A DNA stretch of 46,527 nucleotides from Crocinitomicaceae bacterium (GCA_002713215.1 PAVO01000033.1:1-46527), one strand, 5' to 3'. Shown: positions 1 to 8,040, counted from the stretch's first letter. Numbers and translations are program-made. The notes: generated from the letters alone by a model not told the origin.

Positions 1-72
1 CGAAACAGCCAGGATAAAGGCTTTGAGGTAGTATTAAATAACCTATTCAATGAAAATCTTGCCACAAACTAG
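1..72 (+). CDS. 3' fragment of an unidentified gene (5' end outside window)
   Basis: Reading from the first base there is an open frame of 23 codons ending in TAG at 70-72; its start lies outside the window. The visible tail is polar, contains the stretch GFEVVLNNLF, and matches no family I recognise. It could be a chance open frame, because 23 codons is short, but it is open all the way to the window edge and is followed by about 170 bp without a gene. No function is proposed. Confidence 0.3.
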   Translation, partial: RNSQDKGFEVVLNNLFNENLATN

Positions 73-241
73 GAAATTGCGGGTTTCCCCTAATTGTGTG
101 GAGGAAATGATCTTGTTAGATTTACAAGAACTTTAATGCTTAAATGAAGCTGTTTACTCCTAGAGAAGTTTACAATCTATGGTGAACAATTTAATTCTCA
201 ATAAAGGTTGATAAAAATGCACTTGGTAAGGCACATATAGA

Positions 242-898
242 ATGGCGATAAAGGTCTTCATTAGTAAAGGTAGTGCTACAACCACTAAGCAAAGAGAATT
301 CATAGATGGAGTTCTCCACACATTGGATGTTTCCGGATTGTCGCCTAGAATAATGTTTGAGAATGAATGGTCTCATGAGCAACCGTTGACTGCTATAAAA
401 AAAGTAATTAAGGAATGTAGCGGCGCTGTGATAATTGCATTTGAGCGAACCATTATAAAAGAAGGCTTTGAACTAAAGAAAGACGGAAAAGAAGACTTGG
501 CGAATACTACGCTTCCCACACCATGGAATCAAATAGAAGCTGCAATGGCCTACTCATATGGTTTACCCCTGCTGGTAATCGCGGAGAATGGATTAAAATC
601 AGAAGGGTTAATTGAACAGGGATATGACTGGAACGTGTATTGGACCGAGCTGAGTGTTGAGGCAGCTAAATCCGAGAGTTTTAAAGGGTTCCTCAATAGC
701 TGGAAAAAATCTGTCGTTGAATTCCATTCCAGGCCTTCTAAGGAATTATCTGATCCTGGTAAATTAACAGTAGCCCAGTTATTAAGGGTAATGAATATAC
801 CGCAACTATGGAGTCTCTTTGCTGCCATAGTTTCTCTTCTTATAGCAGTTGCCACTTTTGCTTATAAAACAGGAGCAGGAAAATGGCCATGGGGATAA
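242..898 (+). CDS. TIR / nucleoside-deoxyribosyltransferase-like protein with C-terminal membrane anchor
   Basis: This 218-residue protein begins with a Rossmann-type first strand and loop (KVFISKGS, residues 4-11), followed by a second hydrophobic strand (SGAVIIAFERT, 60-70) and a WNQIEAAMAY motif (95-104) next to a third strand (GLPLLVIAE). The glutamate E99 sits where TIR NADases and nucleoside 2-deoxyribosyltransferase-like folds place their catalytic acid. A single hydrophobic segment (about 188-208) close to the C-terminus would tether the catalytic domain to the inner membrane, facing the cytoplasm. The ATG at 242 starts directly at the first strand, so the domain is complete. A HEPN gene follows 56 bp downstream on the same strand, so the two may be cotranscribed. 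Family knowledge: TIR-like proteins are common effectors that degrade NAD or nucleotides in anti-phage systems. That role here is inference; a metabolic nucleotide hydrolase is the alternative. Confidence 0.6.
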   Translation: MAIKVFISKGSATTTKQREFIDGVLHTLDVSGLSPRIMFENEWSHEQPLTAIKKVIKECSGAVIIAFERTIIKEGFELKKDGKEDLANTTLPTPWNQIEAAMAYSYGLPLLVIAENGLKSEGLIEQGYDWNVYWTELSVEAAKSESFKGFLNSWKKSVVEFHSRPSKELSDPGKLTVAQLLRVMNIPQLWSLFAAIVSLLIAVATFAYKTGAGKWPWG

Positions 899-954
899 TT
901 ATGGAATCTTAATTTTCTTAAAATATATATTGAAAATCACTCAGATCTATTATA

Positions 955-1545
955 ATGGCAGAAAAATCAGAAAAGAATTTATTTGGAGAATCTATTAAGA
1001 AGAAAAGAAGAAAGTCTCGGCTAGAAAGTTCTCTTGAAAAATATGACAAGGAAACGTTTAAGGAAAGGCTTGAACGACTTAAGTTTTTGAATAAAGTTTC
1101 TCCAAAAGATTTCGGAATTTTAGCTGACCCAGAAACTGTTTATGTTTTTAGCGAAGCGAAAATGGCATTTATTAACGGAGAGTTTATTTCAACTATTCTG
1201 CTTTCTCAAGCTTTTATAGAAAGAAAATTACAACTTCATTATTTGTCTTTAGGTTTAGAAAATGTTGCAAATAGAGGACTAAAGGGCATAGTTACTCATG
1301 CTAAAAAGAATAATATTCTTCATGAGTATCTAATTGAGCGAATCGATATTTTAAGAAAAAGAAGAAACCCCTTTTCTCATGTCAAACCAATAGGCCACGA
1401 ATTCAATTTGGCCCAAAGAATGGTTGATTTAAAATCGAACAAAAAATATAGACAGTTGGAAGAAATTATGATTAATGACGCAAAGGAGGCTATTTCATTA
1501 ATGTATACAATATTTATAACCGAATTAAAAAATAACACGACCTAA
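955..1545 (+). CDS. HEPN-domain protein (putative RNase), partner of the TIR-like gene
   Basis: A 196-residue cytoplasmic protein. After a highly charged lysine-rich N-terminus (1-50) comes an all-helical segment typical of HEPN folds: a helix with an INGEF turn (about 66-80), a helix QAFIERKLQLHY (85-96), then a helix ending in RKRRNPFSHVK (134-144). R137-N-x3-H142 matches the R-x4-6-H catalytic signature of HEPN ribonucleases, including the polar residue after the arginine. This gene is visibly more A+T-rich and lysine-rich than most of the window, which fits an acquired gene. Its position 56 bp after the TIR-like gene suggests a joint role. HEPN proteins occur as toxins, as Abi/defence RNases and as inactive scaffolds; the intact motif favours an active RNase here, but this is inference. 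No antitoxin-like nucleotidyltransferase (MNT) gene is seen nearby. Confidence 0.6.
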   Translation: MAEKSEKNLFGESIKKKRRKSRLESSLEKYDKETFKERLERLKFLNKVSPKDFGILADPETVYVFSEAKMAFINGEFISTILLSQAFIERKLQLHYLSLGLENVANRGLKGIVTHAKKNNILHEYLIERIDILRKRRNPFSHVKPIGHEFNLAQRMVDLKSNKKYRQLEEIMINDAKEAISLMYTIFITELKNNTT

Positions 1546-1573
1546 CTTAATTGTTAATACCTCAAATTATCCT

Positions 1574-2416
1574 CTAACCAACAACCTTTTCCTTACTCCG
1601 ATACTCACTAGCACTCATTCCATACTTCTCCTGAAAACTAGCGGAGAAGGTACTGGCATCCTGAAAGCCACATTCAAAGGCAATACCTGAAATACTATCT
1701 TCGGTTGAGGTAAGCAGTTGCGCTGCTCGTTCCAGTCGACGTTTTTTGATGTAGCGGGCTGGAGTTTCTCCAAATTCCTTTTTAAAGTCGCGTTTAAAGC
1801 TGGAAAGGCTTCGGTTGCAGATAAAGGCCAGTTCCTCCATAGAAAGGGAGGTGTATAGATTGTTTTCAATAATGGAGGTAAACCTGAGCTTATTCGGAGA
1901 GAATATTTCAGCAAGAAACTTTTGAACGCTTTCATAATAATCAGACCGGAGGAGGAGCATAACCAGTTCCTTCAGTTTTAGTTTGGCCAGGGCCTCATCA
2001 ATCATATCCGGGTTGTCGAAGTAGACAAACAGATTGCTGATGTATTTATCAATCAGTTCGTTGGGGAGCAACACACGGGGTTTGCTGGGTGTTTCACCCA
2101 AAAATGCCGGGACTTCGTTTTTATAGATTTCATGCAACAGGTCGGGGTAGAGGTATACCGCTACCGCTTTTACATCTTCATCGTTTTCACCCTTGATAAA
2201 ATGAGCCGTATAGTTACCGCATTTTTTAATCAGGGCTTCTCGTTTACCCACGCGAAATGCTCCATTCGATTCCGATATTTGGTAGTTTCCTTCGAGAATG
2301 TAAAAGAAGCAGGCCAGGTTTTGCATGTTCGCCAGGCGCTTGGCTGGTGGTTTTACTGTAGCCGTTTCAAACAAGGGCATTCCCCTAAAAAATATGGTCG
2401 TTTTATCCATTTCCAT
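1574..2416 (-). CDS. AraC-family transcriptional regulator
   Basis: The protein of about 280 residues has an N-terminal cupin-like ligand-binding half (around the LACFFYILEGNYQIS strand pair) and a C-terminal pair of helix-turn-helix motifs: SMEELAFICNRSLSSFKRDF followed by ISGIAFECGFQDASTFSASF, the conserved AraC/XylS second motif. It should bind DNA as a one-component regulator. The frame stays open to a TTG at 2440, but the ATG at 2416 (MEMDK) is a better start because nothing upstream resembles protein domain sequence. It stands alone, ends close to the convergent HEPN gene (28 bp between stops), and its upstream region is a palindrome-rich gap, so its target cannot be read from context. 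Confidence 0.88.
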   Translation of the reverse strand: MEMDKTTIFFRGMPLFETATVKPPAKRLANMQNLACFFYILEGNYQISESNGAFRVGKREALIKKCGNYTAHFIKGENDEDVKAVAVYLYPDLLHEIYKNEVPAFLGETPSKPRVLLPNELIDKYISNLFVYFDNPDMIDEALAKLKLKELVMLLLRSDYYESVQKFLAEIFSPNKLRFTSIIENNLYTSLSMEELAFICNRSLSSFKRDFKKEFGETPARYIKKRRLERAAQLLTSTEDSISGIAFECGFQDASTFSASFQEKYGMSASEYRSKEKVVG

Positions 2417-2495
2417 GCTACAAATGTGCAAGAAGTACAAATCTATCTCTTTCTGAAAAAGTTCAAATTGATTGGGATTTGGTTAAAAATCTCCC

Positions 2496-2525
2496 ACTTT
2501 CTTTTGTCTTGATACAAAAGAAAGT
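2496..2525. repeat. Palindromic hairpin, first part of an intergenic repeat
   Basis: Two perfect 12-base arms (ACTTTCTTTTGT at 2496-2507 and its reverse complement at 2514-2525) flank a 6-base loop. I recall this hairpin, with TTTCTTTT arms, as recurring between genes in many Bacteroidota genomes. A related hairpin occurs at 21278-21304. It could act as a weak bidirectional terminator or be a mobile palindromic unit. Confidence 0.7.
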
Positions 2526-2821
2526 TCGCAAAGAGGGCAAACCTTTGGCGAAGGTTTGAGCCAGTTAGTGCGCCAGGTATTGAATTTTCTTGAAATTCTA
2601 CTTCTCCATTCTCTGCGCAAGTAAACTCGTCGTTTCTCCTCAAACATACTTGCTTGACCTTTGGTCTTTAAAAGGTTCAAAATGACGGACTACTCGATTT
2701 TTAAAAGGAAAATTTCTGCCACGCAGTAGGTGCATAGTGAGTAAGGAAGTTGAGGGCTTCGCCCGAAAATCACCTGTCCGAACTTGGCAACTACAAGAGC
2801 AAGGGATTTGAGTTTTAATAT

Positions 2822-2868
2822 CGTGGCTTTTTGTTGCTTTTGTGCCATACAAAAGCAAAGCCTCCACG
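2822..2868. repeat. Nested hairpin at the right end of the intergenic repeat
   Basis: The inner stem is perfect: TTGCTTTTGT at 2834-2843 and its complement at 2849-2858, loop GCCAT. Outer arms CGTGG (2822-2826) and CCACG (2864-2868) extend it as an imperfect stem. Its inner arms resemble those of the 2496-2525 hairpin, suggesting that both belong to one element. Confidence 0.65.
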
Positions 2869-2958
2869 GCTTGAGTGGCGAACTCTTACAAATAGTATAC
2901 TTTATTGTATCTACGAACTTTAGACATATTCCTCTCTCTTAAATTGAATTGCTTACGC

Positions 2959-2966
2959 TAAGTTTG
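2959..2966 (+). promoter_or_regulatory. Candidate Bacteroidota -7 box for the lipoprotein/cyclo-ligase/Crp operon
   Basis: TAAGTTTG fits the TAnnTTTG consensus of Bacteroidota primary-sigma promoters. It is only 4 bases before the ATG at 2971, so the message would be nearly leaderless, and no clear TTTG is seen at the expected -33 spacing. This makes the call weak. Confidence 0.3.
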
Positions 2967-2970
2967 CCTC

Positions 2971-4116
2971 ATGCTAAAATGGATAAAAACCAGTTTACTC
3001 TTTACCCTTTGCCTGCTGCTAAGCTCCTGCAATAAAACCATTAAGCATTCCAATTTCGAGTCGTGGTATCAATCCAATATAGAACAAGTTTCCGATGAAG
3101 ATTGTGAGGTTGTATTTCATGAGAAGGAGTTTACTTCTTCTCCCATGACTATTGACGGAATCGTTAAAAGCATGAGTGGCGAAATGTCGACCCGTGAAGT
3201 GAATATTGACGATGGGGAAGAATTGATCTGGATTACGGGATGTGATTTATCCATTGTGGACAGCGAAACGGGTGAAGAAGAATCAAGTGAATTCCTGTGC
3301 CATAGCATTGTTAATTATGCTGCCTCCGAAAAACTTCCCTGGAAAATATTGACGGATGGTACAGACAAAAGAATGTTTACCCTCTCGCAGGGAGTGGACG
3401 AAATGCAATTACCGGAAGGATTTGCCATTCCGTTGGCCAATGCTGCTCCATTAATGCTTAACAGCCAGGTATTGAATTTAAATAAGGAAGACCTGAAGAA
3501 GAAACTTCAATACAATTTAAGGATTCAATACCTCAAAAACAGTGAGCTATGCGAAAGGCCCAAGGCACTTTACCAGCAGCCCATATTTGTTACCAAAAAG
3601 GTAGAAGGACCTGCGGGTGGGTTTAACCAGGAAGATACCCTCGCTCATTCCGGGCAGGGCAATATGGATACGGCATTTGCTCAGTGTGGAATTCGTTACG
3701 AGGATGGTTATAATCCGTACCTGGATCCTTACGGGAGAACATTTACGGGGCACTGGACCGTATCTACTGATTCGGTTGAAGTGCTAAAAACCAACGTTAC
3801 ACCCATGCTCAATCTTAAATACGACACTCGCATCCATTACATAGCCGTTCACGTGCATCCCAATGCTCATTCCCTGGAACTGGTGGATAGAACAGCCGGT
3901 AAATCACTCTTTAAAGCAATGGTTAAAAATGAAGAAGAGCCCTTTAGTATTAAGCAGGTCGATTCTTTTTCGTCAAAGGAAGGAATTCCGGTTTATACCG
4001 ACCATGAATATGAATTGATAAGTACTTACCTCAACCCCAAAGGAGAAGAAGGCATTACCGCCATGGCTACCATGTTTTTGTATTTGGCAGAAGGCGAAGC
4101 CTCGAATACACCTTGA
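2971..4116 (+). CDS. Exported lipoprotein, possibly copper-monooxygenase-like fold
   Basis: The 381-residue product starts with a lipoprotein signal peptide: charged MLKWIK, hydrophobic core, and lipobox LLSSC with the lipidated Cys20. The mature protein is acidic and probably periplasmic or surface-bound. I do not recognise the family with certainty. Histidine-rich patches stand out: CHS at 110-112, HW at 261, and RIHYIAVHVHPNAH at 287-300, followed by EYEL and a MATMFLYL end. This spacing recalls the beta-sandwich halves of ascorbate-dependent type II copper monooxygenases and Nod19-like proteins, so a metal-binding or redox role is possible but speculative. It is the first gene of a tight operon: the next ATG is 3 bp after its stop. 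Confidence 0.7.
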   Translation: MLKWIKTSLLFTLCLLLSSCNKTIKHSNFESWYQSNIEQVSDEDCEVVFHEKEFTSSPMTIDGIVKSMSGEMSTREVNIDDGEELIWITGCDLSIVDSETGEEESSEFLCHSIVNYAASEKLPWKILTDGTDKRMFTLSQGVDEMQLPEGFAIPLANAAPLMLNSQVLNLNKEDLKKKLQYNLRIQYLKNSELCERPKALYQQPIFVTKKVEGPAGGFNQEDTLAHSGQGNMDTAFAQCGIRYEDGYNPYLDPYGRTFTGHWTVSTDSVEVLKTNVTPMLNLKYDTRIHYIAVHVHPNAHSLELVDRTAGKSLFKAMVKNEEEPFSIKQVDSFSSKEGIPVYTDHEYELISTYLNPKGEEGITAMATMFLYLAEGEASNTP

Positions 4117-4119
4117 TTC

Positions 4120-4662
4120 ATGTCCATTAAAGACAATAAGAAAAGAGTAAGAGCGGAAGTACTTAACCTTCGGGATAAGCTTTCTCCCGAGTATAGGGTT
4201 AAGCACTCTGAGCGAATTGTTCAGGAACTGATCGAATTGGTAAGGCAGGAAAAACCAACCACCATTCACTCGTTTATACCCATGGGTTCAGAAGTAAACA
4301 TTTTACCCTTTCTTGAAGAAATGCTGAGAGCTGGAATTGAAGTTTATTGCCCTAAAACCTTACCAGCACGCCGTCTGGAAAATAGAAGGTTACTATCATT
4401 GAATAACCTGGAAGACGGAGTGTTTGGAACACAACATCCTGCCCAACCGGGTGGGTATTCCGGAAAATACGATTTGATAATTGTACCTGGGGTAGCCTTT
4501 GATGAGGATGGCAATCGATTGGGCTATGGAGGAGGATATTACGATACGTTTATTGAGCAACATCCCGAATCAAAGAAAATAGCGGTTTGTTTTGATGTTC
4601 AGGTATTGGACGACATTCCGATTGAACCCCATGACGTGAAAATGGATCTTTTAGTTTTTTAA
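4120..4662 (+). CDS. 5-formyltetrahydrofolate cyclo-ligase
   Basis: 180 residues, the usual length. The enzyme converts 5-formyl-THF with ATP to 5,10-methenyl-THF in the cytoplasm, returning stored folate to one-carbon metabolism. The diagnostic C-terminal motifs are present: DLIIVPGVAFDEDGNRLGYGGGYYD, spanning about 118-142, with the glycine-rich GYGGGYYD loop that binds ATP phosphates. The N-terminal basic helix (KDNKKRVRAEV) and the FIPMGSEVN segment also fit. It lies 3 bp after the lipoprotein gene and 12 bp before the Crp/Fnr gene, so the three are likely one transcript. Nothing is missing relative to the family. Confidence 0.93.
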   Translation: MSIKDNKKRVRAEVLNLRDKLSPEYRVKHSERIVQELIELVRQEKPTTIHSFIPMGSEVNILPFLEEMLRAGIEVYCPKTLPARRLENRRLLSLNNLEDGVFGTQHPAQPGGYSGKYDLIIVPGVAFDEDGNRLGYGGGYYDTFIEQHPESKKIAVCFDVQVLDDIPIEPHDVKMDLLVF

Positions 4663-4674
4663 ATCGATGGAAAT

Positions 4675-5253
4675 ATGAAGAGTTTGGAGCAATGCATTTC
4701 AGAAAACATTCCAATTTCTTTAGATGCCTTAAAGGTTATTGAAAGTAAATTTCAATCGAGGCAATTAAAGAAGGGGGAGTATTTCCTGCAGTCGGGGATA
4801 AGATGTCGGGAAATGGCATTCATTGAATCGGGTTACGTGAGAATGTACGACCTGGCCGAAGGCAATGAAGTTACCCTTTGGATTGGCAGCGGGGGATCGT
4901 TTATTACTTCACTGGCCAGCTTTGTTTTTGAATCGGTTAATTACTGGAACATTCAGGCAATTACAGATTGTAAGCTGCATGTAATAAGTAAGAAAGACCA
5001 CGAGGAACTCCTGTCCAGGGTTCCAAAATGGATGGAGTTTGATAACCTGTTGCTGGCTAGGGCCTATGCTTTGTTGGAGCAAAGTATGTTTAGCCAGTTG
5101 CATACTACTGCCCGACAGCGCTTTGATTCGTTAATGGCCGAAAATCCTGCCATCTTTAATCATGTTCCGTTACAACACATTGCTTCTATGTTGGGCATAA
5201 AGCCCGAAACATTAAGCAGACTCAGAAAAAATGCGGGTAGCATAACTTCTTGA
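4675..5253 (+). CDS. Crp/Fnr-family transcriptional regulator
   Basis: 192 residues. The N-terminal two thirds form a cyclic-nucleotide-binding-type beta roll (KKGEYFLQSG at 32-41; IESGYVRMYDL at 50-60). The usual cAMP phosphate-binding R-x-A motif is absent (WIGSGGSFITSL occupies that area), so the ligand is probably not cAMP. There is no N-terminal cysteine cluster for an Fnr-type iron-sulfur cluster. The C-terminal helix-turn-helix is PLQHIASMLGIKPETLSRLRKN (about 165-186). It is the last gene of a three-gene operon. Its stop codon lies inside a perfect palindrome (5249-5264) that resembles an Fnr-type half-site pair, suggesting control of the gene just downstream. Confidence 0.88.
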   Translation: MKSLEQCISENIPISLDALKVIESKFQSRQLKKGEYFLQSGIRCREMAFIESGYVRMYDLAEGNEVTLWIGSGGSFITSLASFVFESVNYWNIQAITDCKLHVISKKDHEELLSRVPKWMEFDNLLLARAYALLEQSMFSQLHTTARQRFDSLMAENPAIFNHVPLQHIASMLGIKPETLSRLRKNAGSITS

Positions 5254-5264
5254 CATTTGTCAAG
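5249..5264. promoter_or_regulatory. Fnr-like palindromic operator overlapping the regulator's stop codon
   Basis: CTTGACA-TT-TGTCAAG is a perfect 16-base palindrome that can be read as TTGAC-N4-GTCAA, the 5-4-5 layout of Crp/Fnr-family sites. It overlaps the end of the Crp/Fnr gene and lies 50 bp before the ATG of the membrane protein at 5314, a plausible operator position. That the adjacent regulator binds it is inference. Confidence 0.5.
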
Positions 5265-5313
5265 AGAATAGGAATTCATCTGCTTGACCTTTGCTTCGTA
5301 TTTTAAGATTAAG

Positions 5314-5688
5314 ATGGATATGTTACAAAAATCACTTTTAAGCAATGCTATTTTTTCAGCCGCCAGTGGACTAATCAGTCTGCTTTTTGGAGACCAACTA
5401 CTCAATTTGTTTGGTTTGGAAAACCAGTTAATTTTTATCGTTTTAGGAGTATGGCTGTTGTTTTTTGCCGGTACGGTTTTTTTAGAGTTCAAAAAACTAC
5501 GCCCGGCCTTTGTTCGAATAATCACAATTCAGGATTTACTTTGGGTATTGGGAAGTATCTACATCCTGGCCTTGAACCCTTTTGAAGTTTCAATGGCAGG
5601 CCTGGCTCTAATTGCTATTGTGGCTTTAATAGTATTGGGGTTTGCCATCGGGCAATATGTTGAATTACGGACTCAATCGAATAGTTAG
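5314..5688 (+). CDS. Small four-helix integral membrane protein
   Basis: The ATG at 5314 (MDMLQKS) is chosen over an upstream TTG at 5284, since the sequence before it is not membrane-like. The 124 residues form about four hydrophobic helices: SNAIFSAASGLISLLFG, LIFIVLGVWLLFFAGTVFL, IITIQDLLWVLGSIYIL, and MAGLALIAIVALIVLGFAIG. It sits in the inner membrane. No enzymatic motif is seen and I cannot assign a family; small membrane proteins of this kind often accompany one-component regulators. The Fnr-like palindrome 50 bp upstream suggests control by the neighbouring regulator. Confidence 0.7.
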   Translation: MDMLQKSLLSNAIFSAASGLISLLFGDQLLNLFGLENQLIFIVLGVWLLFFAGTVFLEFKKLRPAFVRIITIQDLLWVLGSIYILALNPFEVSMAGLALIAIVALIVLGFAIGQYVELRTQSNS

Positions 5689-5868
5689 TATTTGGAGTAG
5701 CAATACTCCTGGAATTATTGATTCATGAATTGGGAATAAGTGCTGTTTACTAGGCCATATCGTATGCTTAATCGGTGAGGTGGTTGGTTTGAAAAATAGT
5801 GACCGAAGAAAGGAAATCTCATGTGCATATCTGTTAACTTCGTTCATCAAATTTTAAAATCGAATAAT

Positions 5869-8040
5869 ATGAAACCCTTCCTTACTTATTTAGCACTAAT
5901 TCTATTTTCAGTTTCAACAGCAGTTTATGCTCAAACTCCAGGTGGAGTCAACTACCAGGCAGTGGCAAGAGACGGCTCGGGAAACTTGCTTAAAAACAAA
6001 GCACTAACGGTTAAGGCGGTAATTCTAACGGGGCCGAGTGGTTCCAATGTGGAATACACCGAAACCCATACTGTAACAACAAACGACTATGGACTCTTTA
6101 CAATCATTGTGGGCCAGGGAAGTACCACCGACAATTTTGGAGCCCTCACTTGGGGAACCAAAAAACACCACTTAAAAATTGAAATTGATCCGGGAAGCGG
6201 ATTTGTAAATATGGGTGTGGTCCCTTTTCAGGCCGTTCCCTATGCGTTGAGCGCTAAAAACGTCGAGAATTTGCCTTCACTGGGTTTAGATGATCTGAGT
6301 GATGTTTCTACTTCGGGAGCAACTTCTGGACAATACTTAAGTTGGGATGGAACCACCTGGAAACCGGCAACTGTTTCTTCAGGGGGAAGCTATACCGGCG
6401 GAAGTGGAATTACCATTACCGGAACCATGATAGAAGCTACTTCTTCTGCAGCCATGTGGAACGCGAATAAGCTCTACGGGAACAATGTTCTTAACAGTAC
6501 TCCTTCTACCGGTGAGGTATTAAAATGGAACGGATCGGCCTGGGGGCCTGGAACGGATAATGCGGGCAATTACACCGCAGGAAGTGGAATTACCATTACC
6601 GGTAGTTCTATAGCAGCCAATGCAACATCGGCCATGTGGAATGCAAGCAGTATTCAGGGACGTGGAGTTTCAAATACAGCGCCAGGCAGCGGTCAGATAT
6701 TAAAATGGAACGGAACCAACTGGGCTCCGGCAGCCGATAACAATGGAACTGCTTATACAGCAGGAAGCGGATTAACCTTAACCGGAACGGCTTTTAGTGC
6801 CAACAGCAGCACTGCCATGTGGAACGCTAGCAGCATTCAGGGACGTAGTGTTACCAATACAGCACCTTCCAGCGGCCAGGTATTGAAATGGAATGGAAGC
6901 AATTGGGCTCCAGGTGCAGACAATGGAGGAACTGCTTATACGGCAGGAAGCGGATTAACACTTTCAGGAACGGCTTTTAGCGCCAACAGCAATAGCGCCA
7001 TGTGGAATGCAAATAGACTACAGGGTAGAAATGTAGCCACTACGGCACCAAGTACTGGTCAGGTATTGGCCTGGAGTGGAAGCAGCTGGGCTCCTTCGAC
7101 AGTTAGTAGCGGTAGCTCATCTCCCTGGACTTCAATAGGAACAACTCATTTGTATGTGAAAAGAATGGTTGCCATAGGAAGAGATACCGCTAAATCGGCA
7201 TTGCACGTAGAAGACTCGTTGACCGGTAATGTTCCTCATCGATCGGTTTGGATTGAAACCAAGGGCTTAACTAACACCCAACAGGCAAGCCAGGGACTTC
7301 GCATTGATGTAACCGGAAGTGGCGGTTGGTTAAACGAAGGTATTCGTTCGGTTGCAACCGGATCGGCAACAACACTTTACAACGGAAGTGGAGCAACGGG
7401 TGGATATTTTGAAGCCAATACTACTGCAGGGCAAAACAACTTCGGTACCCGATGCCAGGCAGGAGATGATGGTTCAGTACGTAACTATGGCGTTTATGCT
7501 CACTCAACGGGTAACGGTTCATTTAACATGGGGGTATTTGCTTACTGTAACGGTTCGCACAGTTCCAGTACCAAAACCAACTACGGTATTTATGCCTGGG
7601 CCGATAGCGCCACTACCAATTATGCGGGTTATTTCGCTGGTAATGTGTCGTATACCGGAACATTGGCTTCTGCTTCAGATGCACGTTTAAAAACCAACAT
7701 TCAACCTTTCGAGAATGCGTTGAGTAAATTGAAAAATGTTCAGGTTTCTACCTATGAATATAAGAAGGAAGGAATGGCTGCTAATATGAACCTGGCGAAA
7801 GGAAAGCAAATTGGTTTTGTGGCTCAAAATCTGGAAAAAAGTTTCCCTGGATTGGTTGAAGAACAACGCCATGCAATGGGAGCAGACGCAGAAAGCGCAA
7901 ATCCGGAGACGATAGAATATAAGGCAGTGAATTACATTGGAATGATTCCGGTCCTTACCAAAGCGATTCAGGAACAACAGCAATACATTGAATTGCTTGA
8001 AAAGAGATTGGAACAATTGGAACTTCAAATCGCTAAGTAA
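5869..8040 (+). CDS. Secreted tail-fibre-like protein with Peptidase_S74 chaperone domain
   Basis: The ATG at 5869 gives a clean signal peptide (MKPFLTYLALILFSVSTAVYAQ), so it is preferred over the one at 5821. The mature N-terminus (GVNYQAVARDGSGNLL) is the domain common to secreted Bacteroidota tail-fibre-like proteins. Four tandem repeats of about 60 residues, each with SGxTxTG, SAMWNA and W-NG-WAP signatures, span 6391-7110. The C-terminus has SDARLKTNIQPFENALSKL and IGFVAQNLEKSFPGLV, hallmarks of the Peptidase_S74 intramolecular chaperone, which in phage tail spikes trimerises the fibre and cleaves itself off, and it ends in a coiled coil (EQQQYIELLEKRLEQLELQ). A trimeric surface fibre is inferred. 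The T9SS-sorted protein at 8043 follows after 2 bp. Confidence 0.85.
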   Translation: MKPFLTYLALILFSVSTAVYAQTPGGVNYQAVARDGSGNLLKNKALTVKAVILTGPSGSNVEYTETHTVTTNDYGLFTIIVGQGSTTDNFGALTWGTKKHHLKIEIDPGSGFVNMGVVPFQAVPYALSAKNVENLPSLGLDDLSDVSTSGATSGQYLSWDGTTWKPATVSSGGSYTGGSGITITGTMIEATSSAAMWNANKLYGNNVLNSTPSTGEVLKWNGSAWGPGTDNAGNYTAGSGITITGSSIAANATSAMWNASSIQGRGVSNTAPGSGQILKWNGTNWAPAADNNGTAYTAGSGLTLTGTAFSANSSTAMWNASSIQGRSVTNTAPSSGQVLKWNGSNWAPGADNGGTAYTAGSGLTLSGTAFSANSNSAMWNANRLQGRNVATTAPSTGQVLAWSGSSWAPSTVSSGSSSPWTSIGTTHLYVKRMVAIGRDTAKSALHVEDSLTGNVPHRSVWIETKGLTNTQQASQGLRIDVTGSGGWLNEGIRSVATGSATTLYNGSGATGGYFEANTTAGQNNFGTRCQAGDDGSVRNYGVYAHSTGNGSFNMGVFAYCNGSHSSSTKTNYGIYAWADSATTNYAGYFAGNVSYTGTLASASDARLKTNIQPFENALSKLKNVQVSTYEYKKEGMAANMNLAKGKQIGFVAQNLEKSFPGLVEEQRHAMGADAESANPETIEYKAVNYIGMIPVLTKAIQEQQQYIELLEKRLEQLELQIAK
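6391..7110 (+). repeat. Four in-frame tandem repeats, about 180 bp each
   Basis: Copies start near 6391, 6571, 6754 and 6937. Each encodes a YT(A/G)GSG-xT-TG start, an AMWNA core and a GxxLxWxGSxWxP end. Copies 2 and 3 are the closest at DNA level (for example the shared AGCATTCAGGGACG-like stretch). A shorter related unit precedes copy 1 at about 6280-6390. Such arrays set the length of the fibre and can expand or contract by recombination. Confidence 0.85.

Larger units (their letters stand above)
2417..2970. other. 554-bp gene-free stretch with two hairpins and no credible ORF
   Basis: Between the AraC gene and the lipoprotein gene there is no open frame with recognisable domains; the open frames present are short and overlap the repeats. 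The stretch opens with the hairpin at 2496-2525 and closes with the hairpin at 2822-2868, both with CTTTTGT-type inner arms, so the region between them (about 370 bp) may be one degenerate repeat element. A -7-like box for the downstream operon lies at its right end (2959-2966). Confidence 0.5.

Noticed and set aside
2132-2512. Plus-strand open frame opposite the AraC gene
   Set aside because: It is antisense to the well-supported AraC cupin domain and its translation shows no domain.
5694-5709. Short hairpin GGAGTA-GCAA-TACTCC after the small membrane protein gene
   Set aside because: The stem is only 6 bp and no T-run follows, so it is not convincing as a terminator.
6391-7110. CRISPR array
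   Set aside because: The repeats are about 180 bp, in frame and protein-coding, with no short identical direct repeats and spacers.
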